64,000 nucleotides of DNA from Prevotellaceae bacterium. GTDB lineage: Bacteria > Bacteroidota > Bacteroidia > Bacteroidales > Bacteroidaceae. The notes beneath the pieces are model-generated. The model did no database searches. It was not told the origin of the DNA and worked only from the letters and a program-made list of their open reading frames with translations. The DNA is taken from positions 34,933-98,932 of the forward strand of contig QAML01000036.1 in NCBI GenBank assembly GCA_003150315.1. The letters are read 5' to 3'. Shown here in pieces: positions 51,240-63,070 of this stretch. A program made the translations under genes and the position numbers. Position 1 is the first letter of the stretch, and the number at the start of each line of letters is the position of its first letter.

Positions 51240-51639
51240 TACTATTTTGATTCGCAAATATACGACAGCCTATGAATACAAACAAAATCAGAAAGACAAC
51301 TATAAAATGAGAAACAAAAGACATAAAGAAAAATCATACAGAAGAAAAACATACACTTCTATTATTTAGCAATCGTCTCACAGGAAAACAAGACTATTAC
51401 GGCATTTGACAAAGATGTCGTAATTTTTTCGTTTTCCACTTGCTCTACCAAAATTTCAGAACATCTACTGACACTCTGCAAATATTTTATTGTTATTTTC
51501 AGTCTCTCTACGAAACCAAACAAAAACATTTGCGCAAGAAAAATGTGGTTATTCTCCAAAAGTTCGTATAAAAAGCGTATCTCTCACATTTAACAAGAAG
51601 CCCCCAACACGATTTTTGATTATTCCGCTCTTGCAAAAA
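51240..51639. other. gap without recognised genes
   Basis: Four hundred A+T-rich bases between the CXXX-system gene and the rpoC terminator. Only very short frames occur, such as a 20-codon basic one at 51307 and a 65-codon minus-strand one at 51362-51559 without homology or clear RBS. I see no repeats or RNA structure. Confidence 0.6.
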
Positions 51640-51679
51640 TAAAATCGTCCCCGAAGCCTTATTACTTCGAGGACGATTT
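51640..51679 (-). terminator. terminator of the rpoBC operon
   Basis: On the minus strand AAATCGTCCTCGAAG pairs with CTTCGGGGACGATTT (one mismatch), followed by TATTTTTG, 25 bp after the rpoC stop. Confidence 0.85.
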
Positions 51680-51702
51680 CTATTTTTTATTTTATAAGCT
51701 GA

Positions 51703-54700
51703 TTAGATTGTCGGAGTAGGAGCATCTATACCTTCTTCTCCCAATTCATCAATCTGCTTATTTCTTTTGTCATACATTGCCTGCTCATAATCGTCGCGGT
51801 CAACAACAACAACCTTATTGAACTGGCGCATACCCGTACCGGCAGGAATGAGGTGTCCGCAAATAACGTTTTCCTTCATGCCCTCAAGCGGATCAACTTT
51901 ACCACGAATAGCAGCATCGTTGAGTACCTTGGTTGTTTCCTGGAAGGATGCAGCCGACATGAAACTCTTTGTCTGCAATGCTGCACGGGTGATGCCTTGA
52001 AGTATCTGAGTTGATGTGGCTGCGATAGCATCACGAGCCTCAACAAGGCGAAGGTCTTTACGCTTGAGCATGGAGTTTTCATCGCGCAACTTGCGCACCG
52101 TGATGATCATACCTTTCTTCATGTTCTCACTATCGCCAGCATCGGTAACTACTTTCTTGCCCCAAATACGATCATTCTCTTCGGAGAAGTCTATCTTATC
52201 AACTATTTCCTTTTCAAGGAACATCGTATCTCCCGGGTCAACAATCTGAACCTTACGCATCATCTGGCGAACGATAACCTCGAAGTGTTTGTCGTTAATC
52301 TTAACACCCTGCAAACGGTAAACGTCCTGAACCTCATTAACAATGTATTCCTGCACTGCGGTAGGACCTTTGATTGCAAGAATATCATCAGGAGTAATAG
52401 AACCGTCGGAAAGCGGAGTTCCTGCACGTACAAAATCGTTTTGCTGTACGAGAATCTGCTTTGACAGAGGTACAAGGTATTTCTTGACTTCACCGATTTT
52501 CGAAGTAACGATAATTTCACGATTACCACGTTTTACGCCGCCCATGGTGATTTCACCATCAATTTCGGAAACCACTGCGGGATTCGACGGATTGCGAGCC
52601 TCAAAAAGTTCGGTAACACGAGGCAGACCACCGGTAATATCACCGGCTTTACTTGTGGCACGCGGAATTTTTACAAGAACCTCGCCTGCCTTAACGTTCT
52701 GACCATCCTCTACAGTAAGGTGACCACCGATAGGCAAGTTGTAGGAACGAAGCACTTCACCTTTCTCATCAACTATATGGCAAGTAGGGACGCGCATCTT
52801 TTCCTTGGATTCTATAATAATCTTCTCGCTAAGTCCGGTAGCCTCGTCAGTTTCAACACGGAATGTTACGGTATCAATAACATCCTCGAATTTTATCTTG
52901 CCGGCAACCTCGGTAACGATTACGGCATTGAAAGGATCCCATTTTGCTATAAGCGTTCCCTTTTCTACCACATCGCCTTCGTTTACAAAAAGTTCTGCAC
53001 CGTAAGGTACGTTCTGAGTGGAGATCGCAATGCCGGTGTTCTCGTCAACAAAGCGAACTTCGGCAAGACGACCAACGACAACTTTTCCTGTAGAACCATC
53101 ATCGTGAGTAATATCTATAGTATGAAGTTCATCGAATTCCAAACGAGATTTATGTTTGGAAGTAATTGTTGCATTGGCAGCAGCATTGGCAGCCACACCA
53201 CCGGCGTGGAATGTACGAAGAGTAAGCTGCGTACCCGGCTCACCGATAGACTGAGCAGCAATCACACCGACAGCCTCGCCAAGTTGAACCATACGACCGG
53301 TTGCAAGGTTGCGACCATAACACTTCTGACAAACACCATGTTTGCTTTCACAGGTGAGAACCGAACGAATCTCTACGCTTTCTATCGGAGATTTTTCGAT
53401 TTCGTCCGCAAGAACTTCGGTGATTTCCTCGCCCGCTGATACGATAAGTTTACCTGTGGAGGGATTGTAAATATCATGAACAGACACACGTCCGAGAATA
53501 CGATCATAGAGAGAAGAAATAACCTCGTCGCCGTCTTTTAGTGCCGTGCAAACAAGTCCGCGCAGTGTACCGCAGTCTTCTTCGGTGATGATGACATCAT
53601 GAGAAACATCAACAAGACGACGTGTAAGATATCCTGCATCGGCAGTTTTAAGAGCAGTATCTGCAAGACCTTTACGGGCACCGTGAGTAGAGATAAAGTA
53701 CTCAAGCACGGACATACCCTCTTTGAAGTTTGAAAGAATAGGATTCTCAATAATCTGTGCGCCTTCGGCACCGGCTTTCTGAGGTTTAGCCATAAGACCA
53801 CGCATACCTGCAAGCTGTGCAATCTGATCGGCAGAACCACGGGCTCCGGAGTCAAGCATCATGAACACTGCATTGAAACCACCGTCGGCACTTGACATTT
53901 GCTCCATAAGAGTTTTCTTCAAATCCGAGTTAACATGGGTCCAAGCATCAATAACCTGATTGTAACGTTCGTTGTCGGTAATGAAACCCATATTATAGTT
54001 ACTCGTAATCTGATCAACCTCGTTGTTACCACGCTCAACAATTTCTTTCTTTTCAGCAGGAATGATAATATCATCGAGGTTAAACGAAAGACCTGCAAGA
54101 TATGCCATTTTATAACCAAGGTTCTTGATACCGTCAAGGAATTCACAAGCCCTTGCCATACCTACGGTCTTTATCACAAGCGAGATAATATCGCGGAGTG
54201 ATTTCTTAGATATCAACTTATTTATAAAGCCGCACTCTTCTGGAATAATCTCGTTTACAATCACACGTCCTACAGAAGTTTCCACAAGATGTTTTTCGGG
54301 AATTCCGTCTTCGTTGATGTCATTGACAAGCACTTTAACGGGAGCATGCACATCTACACGCTTTTCGTTATAAGCAATGATAGCCTCTTCTGGACCGTAG
54401 AATGTAAGTCCTTCACCTTTACTACCCGGACGCAACTTGGTAATATAATAAAGACCAAGAACCATATCTTGTGAAGGCACTGTGATAGGTGCGCCATTGG
54501 CAGGATTAAGGATGTTGTGGCTCTGAAGCATGAGTACCTGCGCCTCGATAACCGCTTCGTTGCTCAAAGGCAAGTGTACAGCCATCTGGTCACCGTCGAA
54601 GTCTGCATTAAACGGTGTACATGCAAGCGGATGCAACTGAATAGCTTTGCCCTCGATAAGTCTGGGCTGGAAAGCCTGAATACTCAAACGGTGAAGTGTC

Positions 54701-56034
54701 GGTGCACGGTTGAGAAGCACAGGATGACCCTTCATTACATATTCGAGAATGTCCCATATAATAGGATCATGGCGGTCGATTATCTTCTTGGCACTCTTCA
54801 CAGTTTTCACTATACCACGCTCTATAAGCTTGCGTATGATGAATGGTTTGTAAAGTTCTGCAGCCATAAGTTTCGGGAGACCACACTCACCCATTTTGAG
54901 TTCTGGACCAACAACAATCACAGAACGCGCAGAATAGTCTACACGTTTACCGAGAAGATTCTGACGGAAACGACCAGGTTTACCTTTGAGAGCATCTGAA
55001 AGAGATTTGAGCGGACGGGCCGACTCACTCTTCACTGCACTGCTCTTGCGCGAATTGTCAAACAGACTGTCAACAGCTTCCTGAAGCATACGCTTTTCGT
55101 TACGAAGAATGACTTCGGGAGCCTTAATTTCTATTAGACGTTTCAAACGATTGTTGCGAATCAATACACGACGATAAAGGTCGTTGAGGTCGGATGTTGC
55201 AAAACGTCCGCCGTCAAGTGGAACGAGAGGACGAAGTTCTGGCGGGATGACAGGAACGATGTTCATAACCATCCACTCCGGTTTATTGCGTCCCCGACTT
55301 GAGCGGAAAGCTTCTACAACCTGCAAACGTTTCAAAGCTTCAGTCTTGCGTTGCTGAGAAGTATCATTATTTGCCCGATCACGAAGTTCATAGGAAAGTG
55401 AATCAAGATCTGTGTTTTTCAAGAGATCGTAGATTGCCTCACCACCCATTTTGGCGATGAATTTATTTGGATCACTATCATCAAGATATTGATTGTCTTT
55501 TGGAAGTTTGTCAAGCAAATCAAGATATTCATCCTCTGTGAGAAGATCCATCTTCTTAACGCCAACTTCGTCTTCTTCGTCCTTCTTTTCAAGAACGCCC
55601 GGTTGGATTACAACGTAGCGCTCATAATATATTATCATGTCAAGCTTCTTGGTTGGAATACCAAGAAGATAACCAATCTTATTCGGAAGCGAGCGGAAAT
55701 ACCAAATATGAGCTACGGGAACTACGAGCTGAATATGACCGCAACGGTCGCGGCGCACTTTCTTCTCCGTTACTTCCACACCACATCGGTCGCAAACAAT
55801 ACCTTTGTAACGTATGCCTTTATACTTACCGCAATGGCACTCATAATCCTTGGTAGGACCAAAAATGCGTTCGCAGAAAAGACCATCACGTTCAGGCTTA
55901 TATGTGCGATAGTTAATGGTTTCCGGTTTCAACACTTCGCCAAACGAATTTTCCAAAATCTCTTCAGGTGAAGCAAGACCTATGGAAATCTTCGAAAACT
56001 GACTCTTTATCTTGTTTTCTTTCTTGAAAGCCAT
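51703..56034 (-). CDS. rpoC: DNA-directed RNA polymerase subunit beta'
   Basis: A 1443-residue beta' subunit. The catalytic magnesium motif [16 protein letters not shown] (~475), the N-terminal zinc-binding [20 protein letters not shown] and the bridge/trigger region ([21 protein letters not shown]) are intact. The second zinc site reads [13 protein letters not shown]. Length and features are as expected for Bacteroidetes. It lies 38 bp after rpoB. Confidence 0.98.
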   Translation of the reverse strand: MAFKKENKIKSQFSKISIGLASPEEILENSFGEVLKPETINYRTYKPERDGLFCERIFGPTKDYECHCGKYKGIRYKGIVCDRCGVEVTEKKVRRDRCGHIQLVVPVAHIWYFRSLPNKIGYLLGIPTKKLDMIIYYERYVVIQPGVLEKKDEEDEVGVKKMDLLTEDEYLDLLDKLPKDNQYLDDSDPNKFIAKMGGEAIYDLLKNTDLDSLSYELRDRANNDTSQQRKTEALKRLQVVEAFRSSRGRNKPEWMVMNIVPVIPPELRPLVPLDGGRFATSDLNDLYRRVLIRNNRLKRLIEIKAPEVILRNEKRMLQEAVDSLFDNSRKSSAVKSESARPLKSLSDALKGKPGRFRQNLLGKRVDYSARSVIVVGPELKMGECGLPKLMAAELYKPFIIRKLIERGIVKTVKSAKKIIDRHDPIIWDILEYVMKGHPVLLNRAPTLHRLSIQAFQPRLIEGKAIQLHPLACTPFNADFDGDQMAVHLPLSNEAVIEAQVLMLQSHNILNPANGAPITVPSQDMVLGLYYITKLRPGSKGEGLTFYGPEEAIIAYNEKRVDVHAPVKVLVNDINEDGIPEKHLVETSVGRVIVNEIIPEECGFINKLISKKSLRDIISLVIKTVGMARACEFLDGIKNLGYKMAYLAGLSFNLDDIIIPAEKKEIVERGNNEVDQITSNYNMGFITDNERYNQVIDAWTHVNSDLKKTLMEQMSSADGGFNAVFMMLDSGARGSADQIAQLAGMRGLMAKPQKAGAEGAQIIENPILSNFKEGMSVLEYFISTHGARKGLADTALKTADAGYLTRRLVDVSHDVIITEEDCGTLRGLVCTALKDGDEVISSLYDRILGRVSVHDIYNPSTGKLIVSAGEEITEVLADEIEKSPIESVEIRSVLTCESKHGVCQKCYGRNLATGRMVQLGEAVGVIAAQSIGEPGTQLTLRTFHAGGVAANAAANATITSKHKSRLEFDELHTIDITHDDGSTGKVVVGRLAEVRFVDENTGIAISTQNVPYGAELFVNEGDVVEKGTLIAKWDPFNAVIVTEVAGKIKFEDVIDTVTFRVETDEATGLSEKIIIESKEKMRVPTCHIVDEKGEVLRSYNLPIGGHLTVEDGQNVKAGEVLVKIPRATSKAGDITGGLPRVTELFEARNPSNPAVVSEIDGEITMGGVKRGNREIIVTSKIGEVKKYLVPLSKQILVQQNDFVRAGTPLSDGSITPDDILAIKGPTAVQEYIVNEVQDVYRLQGVKINDKHFEVIVRQMMRKVQIVDPGDTMFLEKEIVDKIDFSEENDRIWGKKVVTDAGDSENMKKGMIITVRKLRDENSMLKRKDLRLVEARDAIAATSTQILQGITRAALQTKSFMSAASFQETTKVLNDAAIRGKVDPLEGMKENVICGHLIPAGTGMRQFNKVVVVDRDDYEQAMYDKRNKQIDELGEEGIDAPTPTI

Positions 56035-56072
56035 GTTTTATATGTATATGATTTGAAAAAGAGTTCTTTATA

Positions 56073-59000
56073 TTATTCGAGCGACACGCTCAGACCCAAT
56101 CCTTGAAGTTCGTGGAGCAATACATTGAGCGATTCGGGTATACCGGGAGTGCCAATAGGATCACCCTTGACAATAGCCTCGTAAGCCTTAGCACGCCCAA
56201 CAACATCATCACTCTTAATTGTAAGCATTTCTTGAAGTACATGCGAAGCACCAAAGGCCTCAAGTGCCCAAACCTCCATTTCTCCAAAACGCTGACCACC
56301 GAACTGAGCTTTACCACCAAGCGGTTGCTGTGTAATAAGAGAGTACGGACCAATAGAACGTGCGTGCATCTTATCTTCGACCATATGACCGAGTTTAAGC
56401 ATATAGGTAACACCCACCGTTGCCTTTTGGTCAAAAGGTTCACCGGTTTCTCCATCATACAGCTGCATGGAACAATAACGCGGCAGTCCGGCCTTGTCTG
56501 TCCACTCGCACAAATCGTCAAGTTTCGCACCGTCAAAGATAGGAGTACTAAACTTAACTCCAAGACGACGACCTGCAGCACCAAGAATTGCTTCGAATAT
56601 CTGCCCAAGGTTCATACGAGAAGGCACACCAAGAGGATTGAGGACAATGTCTACAGGACGACCGTCTGAAAGGAACGGCATATCCTCCTGACGAACAATT
56701 TTGGAAACAATACCCTTATTACCGTGTCGTCCTGCCATCTTATCACCAACTCCTATCTTACGTTTCTTTGCTATATAAACCTTAGCCATCTGAATAATAC
56801 CGGAAGGAAGTTCATCACCAATGGTAATAGCAAACTTGTTGCGCTTTAGCTGTGCGTCCATTATATTAAACTTCTTAAGGTAGTTCAATATAAGTTTTTG
56901 AATAAGCTCGTTCTTGCTTTCGTCTGAAGTCCATTTGCTCAACTGAATTGCAGTATAGTCAACGTTTTCAAGAATTTCTTTCTTGAATTTCGCACCCTGA
57001 GCAATCAGTTCAACTCCGGTGTTATCCTTTACTCCAAGCGAAGTCAGACCCTTGGTAAGAGTAAGAAGTTTGTCTATAAGAATTTCTTTCAATTCATTAG
57101 TTTCACTCTCAAATTTCTTATCAAGTTTCTCAAGTTCTATCTTGTCGGCAGCCTTTGAAGCACGTGTCTTCATAGCCTTTGAGAAAAGTTTGCGGTCTAT
57201 AACCACGCCACTAAGCGAAGGATTTGCTTTCAACGAAGCATCCTTTACATCGCCGGCCTTATCGCCGAATATAGCACGAAGAAGCTTTTCCTCTGGTGAA
57301 GGATCACTTTCACCTTTCGGCGTGATTTTTCCTATAAGAATATCGCCCGGTTCCACACGTGCTCCGATACGAATTATTCCGTTATCATCCAAATCCTTTG
57401 TAGCTTCTTCGCTCACATTAGGAATATCATTTGTAAGTTCCTCTACTCCACGTTTTGTTTCACGAACTTCAAGAGAGAACTCGTCTATATGAACAGATGT
57501 AAGAATATCTTCGCGTACACAACGTTCACTAAGAACTATCGCATCCTCATAGTTGTAGCCTTTCCACGGCATATACGCAACAAGAAGATTGCGTCCTAAA
57601 GCAAGTTCGCCTTTTTCTGTAGCATAACCTTCGGTAAGAATATCGCCTTTCTTTACACGTTGTCCCTTCGTACAAATAGGGCGAAGGTCTACAACCATAT
57701 TTTGGTTCGTGCGACGGAACTTAGGTATTTTATATACTTTAAGTGCCGGTTCAAAGCTTACGAACTCTTCGTCTTCTGTACGATCGTACAAAATATCTAT
57801 ATGAGTAGCATCAACATAATCAACTACGCCATCGCCCTCTGCCGTAATCATTGTACGCGAGTTTTCACATACTTGTTTTTCAATGCCGGTTCCTACGATA
57901 GGAGCTTCGTTATGAATCAAAGGTACAGCCTGGCGCATCATGTTAGATCCCATGAGAGCACGGTGGGCATCATCATGCTCCAAGAAAGGAATAAGTGCTG
58001 CAGCTATAGATGCTATCTGCTGCGGAGCCACATCCATAAGATCCACCTCTGAAGGCGGAACAACAGGATAATCTGCATCACGACGACATTTTACCTTATC
58101 GCGAATAAATGTTCCATCATCATTCAATGGAGCATTTCCCTGACCGATAATCTTCTCCTCTTCCTCTTCTGCAGAAAGATATACAATGTGATCATTGTTA
58201 AGATCTACCTTGGAATCCTTTACAATTCTGTACGGAGTTTCTATGAAGCCGAGGTTATCTATTTTTGCATAAACACAAAGAGAAGAAATAAGTCCGATGT
58301 TAGGACCTTCAGGAGATTCGATAGGACAAAGACGTCCGTAGTGGGTATAGTGTACGTCTCGTACCTCAAAACCTGCACGCTCACGAGAAAGACCACCGGG
58401 ACCAAGAGCCGAAAGACGACGTTTGTGTGTTACTTCGGCAAGCGGATTGGTTTGATCCATAAACTGCGAAAGCGGATTGGTTCCGAAGAACGAATTTATC
58501 ACAGACGATATTGTCTTTGTATTTATAAGGTCTGTCGGGGTAAAGACTTCGTTATCGCGTACATTCATACGCTCACGAATTGTACGGCTCATACGAGCGA
58601 GACCAATGGCAAACTGATTTGCCAACTGCTCTCCTACCGTACGTACACGACGGTTGCTCAAATGGTCGATGTCATCTACCGTAGCCTTTGAGTTTATCAA
58701 CCTAATGAGATATTTAATAATCTCTATTATATCTTCCTTGGTAAGAACACGTACACTCATGTCTGTATTCAAACCAAGTTTTTTATTTATCCTATAACGT
58801 CCTACTTCATCAAGGTCATAGCGTTTGTCAGAGAAGAACAAACCGTTTATAACCTCACGTGCGCTTGCATCATCCGCAGGGTCTGCATTACGAAGTTGAC
58901 GATATATATATAGTACAGCCTCTTTTTCAGAGTTACAAGGATCTTTCTTTAGAGTATTGAATACTATAGAATAGTCAAGACTATCAGAAGAATCTTCCTT

Positions 59001-59888
59001 GTGAACGAGAATCGTTTTCTCACCGCTGTCAATTATTTCTGGAATATTTTCTTCAGTGATTTCCTTTTCACGGTCAATAACTACCTCATTACGTTCTATA
59101 GAAACCACCTCGCCCGTATCTTCGTCAACAAAATCCTCTACCCAGCTCTTTAGCACTCTGGCAGCAATCTTACGACCGATACATTTTTTCAGATTGGCTT
59201 TGTTGACTTTTACATTTTCGGCAAGATTAAATATATCAAGTATGTCTTTATCGGTTTCAAAACCGATGGCACGCAAAAGAGTTGTTACCGGCAATTTTTT
59301 CTTACGATCAATGTAAGCGTACATTACATTGTTTATATCAGTAGCAAACTCAATCCACGATCCCTTGAAAGGAATAATACGTGCAGAATAAAGCTGTGTT
59401 CCATTGGCATGTATGCTTGAACCAAAGAACACACCCGGTGAACGGTGTAACTGCGACACAACCACTCGTTCCGCACCATTGATAACGAATGTTCCGTAAT
59501 CTGTCATATATGGTATAGGACCAAGGAAAACATTTTGCACAACCGTGTCAAAATCCTCGTGTCCGGGATCGGTGCAATATAATTTCAGTTTGGCCTTTAG
59601 GGGAACCTGATATGTCAATCCGCGTTCAAGGCACTCCTCAATCGAATAGCGTGGCGAATCAATTGAATAGTCGAGAAATTCCAAAACGAAATTATTGCGT
59701 GTATCGGCAATAGGGAAGTTCTCTGCAAAAACTTTGTAAAGCCCGTCATTCTTGCGTTGCTCCGGCGGAGTATCAAGTTGCAAGAAATCACGGAATGACT
59801 TTATTTGAACGTCAAGAAAGTCAGGAAATGGCATCGGTTCTTTCACCGAAGCAAAGTTTACTCTCTGGTTTACAATTTTTGAGGACAT
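56073..59888 (-). CDS. rpoB: DNA-directed RNA polymerase subunit beta
   Basis: A 1271-residue beta subunit. The rifampicin region reads [27 protein letters not shown] with the usual sensitive-type residues (Asp, His, Ser). Other marks are [12 protein letters not shown] and the C-terminal [21 protein letters not shown]. Complete. It is separated from rplL by a hairpin attenuator. Confidence 0.98.
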   Translation of the reverse strand: MSSKIVNQRVNFASVKEPMPFPDFLDVQIKSFRDFLQLDTPPEQRKNDGLYKVFAENFPIADTRNNFVLEFLDYSIDSPRYSIEECLERGLTYQVPLKAKLKLYCTDPGHEDFDTVVQNVFLGPIPYMTDYGTFVINGAERVVVSQLHRSPGVFFGSSIHANGTQLYSARIIPFKGSWIEFATDINNVMYAYIDRKKKLPVTTLLRAIGFETDKDILDIFNLAENVKVNKANLKKCIGRKIAARVLKSWVEDFVDEDTGEVVSIERNEVVIDREKEITEENIPEIIDSGEKTILVHKEDSSDSLDYSIVFNTLKKDPCNSEKEAVLYIYRQLRNADPADDASAREVINGLFFSDKRYDLDEVGRYRINKKLGLNTDMSVRVLTKEDIIEIIKYLIRLINSKATVDDIDHLSNRRVRTVGEQLANQFAIGLARMSRTIRERMNVRDNEVFTPTDLINTKTISSVINSFFGTNPLSQFMDQTNPLAEVTHKRRLSALGPGGLSRERAGFEVRDVHYTHYGRLCPIESPEGPNIGLISSLCVYAKIDNLGFIETPYRIVKDSKVDLNNDHIVYLSAEEEEEKIIGQGNAPLNDDGTFIRDKVKCRRDADYPVVPPSEVDLMDVAPQQIASIAAALIPFLEHDDAHRALMGSNMMRQAVPLIHNEAPIVGTGIEKQVCENSRTMITAEGDGVVDYVDATHIDILYDRTEDEEFVSFEPALKVYKIPKFRRTNQNMVVDLRPICTKGQRVKKGDILTEGYATEKGELALGRNLLVAYMPWKGYNYEDAIVLSERCVREDILTSVHIDEFSLEVRETKRGVEELTNDIPNVSEEATKDLDDNGIIRIGARVEPGDILIGKITPKGESDPSPEEKLLRAIFGDKAGDVKDASLKANPSLSGVVIDRKLFSKAMKTRASKAADKIELEKLDKKFESETNELKEILIDKLLTLTKGLTSLGVKDNTGVELIAQGAKFKKEILENVDYTAIQLSKWTSDESKNELIQKLILNYLKKFNIMDAQLKRNKFAITIGDELPSGIIQMAKVYIAKKRKIGVGDKMAGRHGNKGIVSKIVRQEDMPFLSDGRPVDIVLNPLGVPSRMNLGQIFEAILGAAGRRLGVKFSTPIFDGAKLDDLCEWTDKAGLPRYCSMQLYDGETGEPFDQKATVGVTYMLKLGHMVEDKMHARSIGPYSLITQQPLGGKAQFGGQRFGEMEVWALEAFGASHVLQEMLTIKSDDVVGRAKAYEAIVKGDPIGTPGIPESLNVLLHELQGLGLSVSLE

Positions 59889-59925
59889 TCGTTATATCTT
59901 AATTGTAGTATGATTTTTAATACGC

Positions 59926-59962
59926 AAAAAAGTTAAGAACCCTCTACCAGAGGATCCTTAAC
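59926..59962 (-). terminator. rplL-rpoB intergenic attenuator/terminator
   Basis: On the minus strand GTTAAGGATCCTCT pairs with AGAGGGTTCTTAAC (two mismatches) and is followed by TTTTTT. Partial termination here is the known way to keep rpoBC expression below that of the ribosomal proteins in other bacteria. Confidence 0.75.
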
Positions 59963-59984
59963 TATATTTTCAGAGTCGGATCAG

Positions 59985-60359
59985 TTACTTAACCTCAACT
60001 TCAGCTCCTGCAGCTTCTACAGCTTTCTTGAGAGCCTCAGCTTCTTCCTTAGCAACACCTTCCTTCAACTTTGAAGGAGCTGCATCAACGAGGTCCTTAG
60101 CTTCCTTCAAGCCGAGACCGCAAGCTTCCTTAACAGCCTTTACAACCTGAAGTTTTGCGCTACCTGCGCTCTTGAGAATAACGTCGAATGCGGTTTTCTC
60201 CTCAGCAGCTTCAGCACCTGCGGCGGGACCTGCTGCCACTGCAACTGCTGCTGCAGCCGGCTCTATTCCGTACTCGTCCTTGAGGACCTGAGCTAACTCG
60301 TTTACTTCTTTTACTGTCAAATTAACCAATTCTTCAGCAATAGCTTTAATATCTGCCAT
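59985..60359 (-). CDS. rplL: 50S ribosomal protein L7/L12
   Basis: A 124-residue stalk protein. The N-terminal dimer domain ([20 protein letters not shown]), an Ala/Gly-rich hinge (~35-52) and the factor-binding C-terminal domain ([13 protein letters not shown], then [20 protein letters not shown]) are all present. Confidence 0.97.
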   Translation of the reverse strand: MADIKAIAEELVNLTVKEVNELAQVLKDEYGIEPAAAAVAVAAGPAAGAEAAEEKTAFDVILKSAGSAKLQVVKAVKEACGLGLKEAKDLVDAAPSKLKEGVAKEEAEALKKAVEAAGAEVEVK

Positions 60360-60395
60360 TTTTAATTCTATTTTTTATTGTTTTTATTCTATTGT

Positions 60396-60914
60396 TTATT
60401 CGGGACGTTCGCCCAATGTTTTTAATACTCCATGTATGGTCTGTCCGCCACTCTGGAGCGCAGAGATGACATTCTTTGCAGGCGACTGCAACAAAGCAAC
60501 AATTTCGGCAATAACCTCGTTCTTGCTCTTCAGTGTCGCCAAAGTGCCAAGGTTTTCAGCACCTACGTAGAAGCTCTGCTCTGCGTAAGCTGCTTTAAGT
60601 CCCGGTATTCCGTCTTTACCTTTTTCCTTTATAAGTTTTGCAGGAACGTTAGCAGTATTGCACAGCATAAGAGCTGTTGTTCCTTTCAAACTTCCGTAAA
60701 GAGGAGAAAAATCTATCTCGCTTGCCTCAAAAGCTTTCTGGAGCAGAGTATTCTTAACGACAACCATTTTGATTTCGCGTTTGAAACACTCGCGACGGAG
60801 AGCCGTTGTGGTTTCCGCATTCATCGCAGTAACGTCAACCAAGTAGAAGTTGGCGTATTCCTTGAGGAGAGCACCGAGATTCTCTATTACTATTGTTTTC
60901 TGTTCCTTTTTCAT
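60396..60914 (-). CDS. rplJ: 50S ribosomal protein L10
   Basis: A 172-residue protein that anchors the L7/L12 stalk on 23S rRNA. The N-terminal TIVIENLGALLKEYANFYLVD and REIKMVVVKNTLLQKAFE segments are typical. In other bacteria L10 represses its own operon; no leader structure was worked out here. It is 36 bp before rplL. Confidence 0.96.
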   Translation of the reverse strand: MKKEQKTIVIENLGALLKEYANFYLVDVTAMNAETTTALRRECFKREIKMVVVKNTLLQKAFEASEIDFSPLYGSLKGTTALMLCNTANVPAKLIKEKGKDGIPGLKAAYAEQSFYVGAENLGTLATLKSKNEVIAEIVALLQSPAKNVISALQSGGQTIHGVLKTLGERPE

Positions 60915-60923
60915 AATTCAAAT

Positions 60924-61631
60924 TTAGTTTTTGTCATCAACTCCGATAGATTTGGGATCAACACGAAGTCCACGACTCATGGTGCTTGACAAGAAGATAC
61001 TCTTTATATAAGTTCCCTTTGCAGCAGCCGGTTTAAGTTTGATTATTGTATTGAGGAACTCTTTCGCGTTCTGTGCTATCTGCTCAGCCGTGAATGATAC
61101 TTTTCCTATTGAAGTATGAACAATGCCGGCTTTATCAACCTTAAAGTCGATTTTACCTTGTTTTACTTCACGCACAGCCTTGGCTACGTCCATTGTTACA
61201 GTACCACTCTTAGGATTAGGCATCAAACCACGAGGACCGAGAACACGACCCAAGGGACCGAGCTTACCCATTACGGAAGGCATAGTAATAATCACGTCAA
61301 CGTCAGTCCAACCACCTTTGATCTTCTCGAGATACTCGTCAAGACCAACATAGTCAGCACCGGCTTCCTTAGCAGCATCCTCCACATCGGGAGTGCAAAG
61401 ACAAAGTACGCGAACAGTCTTACCGGTTCCATTAGGCAGGGACACAACGCCACGCACCATCTGATTTGCCTTACGGGGATCAACACCCAAACGTACATCA
61501 ATGTCCAAAGACGCATCAAACTTGGTAGTGGTGATTTCCTTTACCAATTTAGATGCCTCATTGAGTGTATAAATCTTCCCTGCTTCAATTTTGTCGGCTA
61601 CAGACTTTTGATTTTTTGTCAGTTTACTCAT
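60924..61631 (-). CDS. rplA: 50S ribosomal protein L1
   Basis: A 235-residue L1 stalk protein: [20 protein letters not shown], the signature [25 protein letters not shown] in two parts, and [18 protein letters not shown]. Complete; 9 bp before rplJ. Confidence 0.97.
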   Translation of the reverse strand: MSKLTKNQKSVADKIEAGKIYTLNEASKLVKEITTTKFDASLDIDVRLGVDPRKANQMVRGVVSLPNGTGKTVRVLCLCTPDVEDAAKEAGADYVGLDEYLEKIKGGWTDVDVIITMPSVMGKLGPLGRVLGPRGLMPNPKSGTVTMDVAKAVREVKQGKIDFKVDKAGIVHTSIGKVSFTAEQIAQNAKEFLNTIIKLKPAAAKGTYIKSIFLSSTMSRGLRVDPKSIGVDDKN

Positions 61632-61651
61632 GTCTTAATTGAAGTTTTATG

Positions 61652-62092
61652 TTATTTGTTAGGGAAGTCCCCTTTTACGGTTATGCCCATACTGCGAGCT
61701 GTGCCGGCTACCATTTTCATTGCTGACTCAACAGTAAAGCAGTTCAAGTCGTTCATTTTGTCTTCGGCAATAGCACGTACCTGATCCCACGTTACTTCAG
61801 CAACCTTTACACGGTTAGGCTCTGCTGAACCACTCTTTTTCTTGGTTACCTCCAAGAGTTGAATAGCAGCAGGAGGAGTCTTTACTACAAATGAAAAAGA
61901 TTTATCCGAAAAGTAAGTAATGACTACAGGCAGAACTTTGCCTGCCTTTTCCTTTGTCCTGGCATTAAACTGCTTGCAGAAGTCCATGATATTTATTCCC
62001 TTTGAACCCAAAGCAGGTCCTACGGGAGGAGATGGATTTGCAGCGCCGCCCTTAATCTGTAATTTGATTAATCCAGCAACTTCTTTTGCCAT
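61652..62092 (-). CDS. rplK: 50S ribosomal protein L11
   Basis: A 146-residue protein of the GTPase-associated centre: [40 protein letters not shown] and the C-terminal rRNA-binding [11 protein letters not shown]. Complete; 20 bp before rplA. Confidence 0.97.
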   Translation of the reverse strand: MAKEVAGLIKLQIKGGAANPSPPVGPALGSKGINIMDFCKQFNARTKEKAGKVLPVVITYFSDKSFSFVVKTPPAAIQLLEVTKKKSGSAEPNRVKVAEVTWDQVRAIAEDKMNDLNCFTVESAMKMVAGTARSMGITVKGDFPNK

Positions 62093-62150
62093 TTTGTTTT
62101 GTTTTAATAATGATTATTTTTGGAATCGCATGACACGTAACACTATCACA

Positions 62151-62711
62151 CTATTCCTTTTCCACCTGCATGAACCCCAATTCCAAAGGAGTATTGCGTC
62201 CAAACACCTTAACAGATACCGTAAGTTTCTTTTTCTCATTGTTGATTTCCTCAACAACACCTCCAAAGTTACTGAACGGTCCCTCGGTTACTTTCACGCT
62301 GTCTCCAACTGCAAACTGCGGTAAGATTTCCTGACTCTCAGTTTCCATCTCGTCGATACTTCCCAATATACGATTCACTTCACTTGAGCGAAGAGGAACC
62401 GGATGTTCCATACCGCCAAGAAAGCCCAACACGTTAGGAGTATAGCGCAAATCCTGCGCAACCTCACCCACGAGTTTGGCTTCTACCAACACATAGCCCG
62501 GCATGGAATTACGTTCTTTCACAGTACGTTTCCCATTCGGACTTGAATAAACCACCTTTTCTGTAGGAATAAGAACTTGCGATACATTGCCATTGAAGTG
62601 CCCGTTTTTTATACCGAGATCGATGTATTCTTTCACCTTCCCTTCTTTGCCACTGACCGCACGTAGCACATACCACCTCATTTCTGCGGGTGTTATCTTA
62701 TGATTTTCCAT
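62151..62711 (-). CDS. nusG: transcription termination/antitermination protein NusG
   Basis: A 186-residue two-domain factor: the NGN domain (RWYVLRAVSGKEGKVKEYID, MPGYVLVEAKL) binds RNA polymerase and the C-terminal KOW domain (VKVTEGPFSNFGGVVEEIN) binds Rho or S10. Complete. Confidence 0.96.
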   Translation of the reverse strand: MENHKITPAEMRWYVLRAVSGKEGKVKEYIDLGIKNGHFNGNVSQVLIPTEKVVYSSPNGKRTVKERNSMPGYVLVEAKLVGEVAQDLRYTPNVLGFLGGMEHPVPLRSSEVNRILGSIDEMETESQEILPQFAVGDSVKVTEGPFSNFGGVVEEINNEKKKLTVSVKVFGRNTPLELGFMQVEKE

Positions 62712-62726
62712 TACAGATACAGTTGA

Positions 62727-62918
62727 TTAATGCGGATAGACATTTTCCATCACGAACTGAAAACACTGGTCCAATGCAAAGACTGCTATAGCAATGATTA
62801 TGGAAGCTGTCAAAACAACCACTGCATTATGCCCCAGTTCCCGACCCGATGGCCAAGTTGTCTTATACATAAGCTCCTCGTAAGAAGCCTTGCAATATGC
62901 AAATGCTTTTTTCAACAT
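62727..62918 (-). CDS. secE: preprotein translocase subunit SecE
   Basis: A 63-residue single-helix SecE: an amphipathic KASYEELMYKTTWPSGREL followed by the membrane segment VVVLTASIIIAIAVFALD. I chose the ATG at 62918 (MLKKAFAYCK); the open frame to 62966 would run into the tRNA. Confidence 0.92.
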   Translation of the reverse strand: MLKKAFAYCKASYEELMYKTTWPSGRELGHNAVVVLTASIIIAIAVFALDQCFQFVMENVYPH

Positions 62919-62936
62919 ATACTTTATTCTTTTTAG

Positions 62937-63010
62937 CACGGGAAGAGAGACTCGAACTCCCGACACCTGGTTTTGGAGACCAGTGCTCTACCAAACTGAG
63001 CTATTCCCGT
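62937..63010 (-). tRNA. tRNA-Trp (anticodon CCA)
   Basis: Acceptor ACGGGAA/TTCCCGT, D arm AGCTCAGTTTGGTAGAGC, anticodon stem CTGGT/ACCAG with loop CTCCAAA (anticodon CCA) and T arm CGGGAGTTCGAGTCTCT. Its place between tuf and secE is the usual one in Bacteroidetes. Confidence 0.96.
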
Positions 63011-63070
63011 AAATTAAGACTCCCCACCTCTCAAAAGTCGAGAGCCTTAATATTTTTATCAGTTTCGAGA

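Noticed and set aside
49340-51240. Integrative element inserted at tRNA-Leu
   Set aside because: No integrase gene and no second copy of the tRNA 3' end was found in the window; the degraded genes nearby are better explained by deletion.
51362-51559. A 65-codon minus-strand frame between the CXXX gene and rpoC
   Set aside because: No homology, no clear RBS, and it lies in an A+T-rich gap where such frames are expected.
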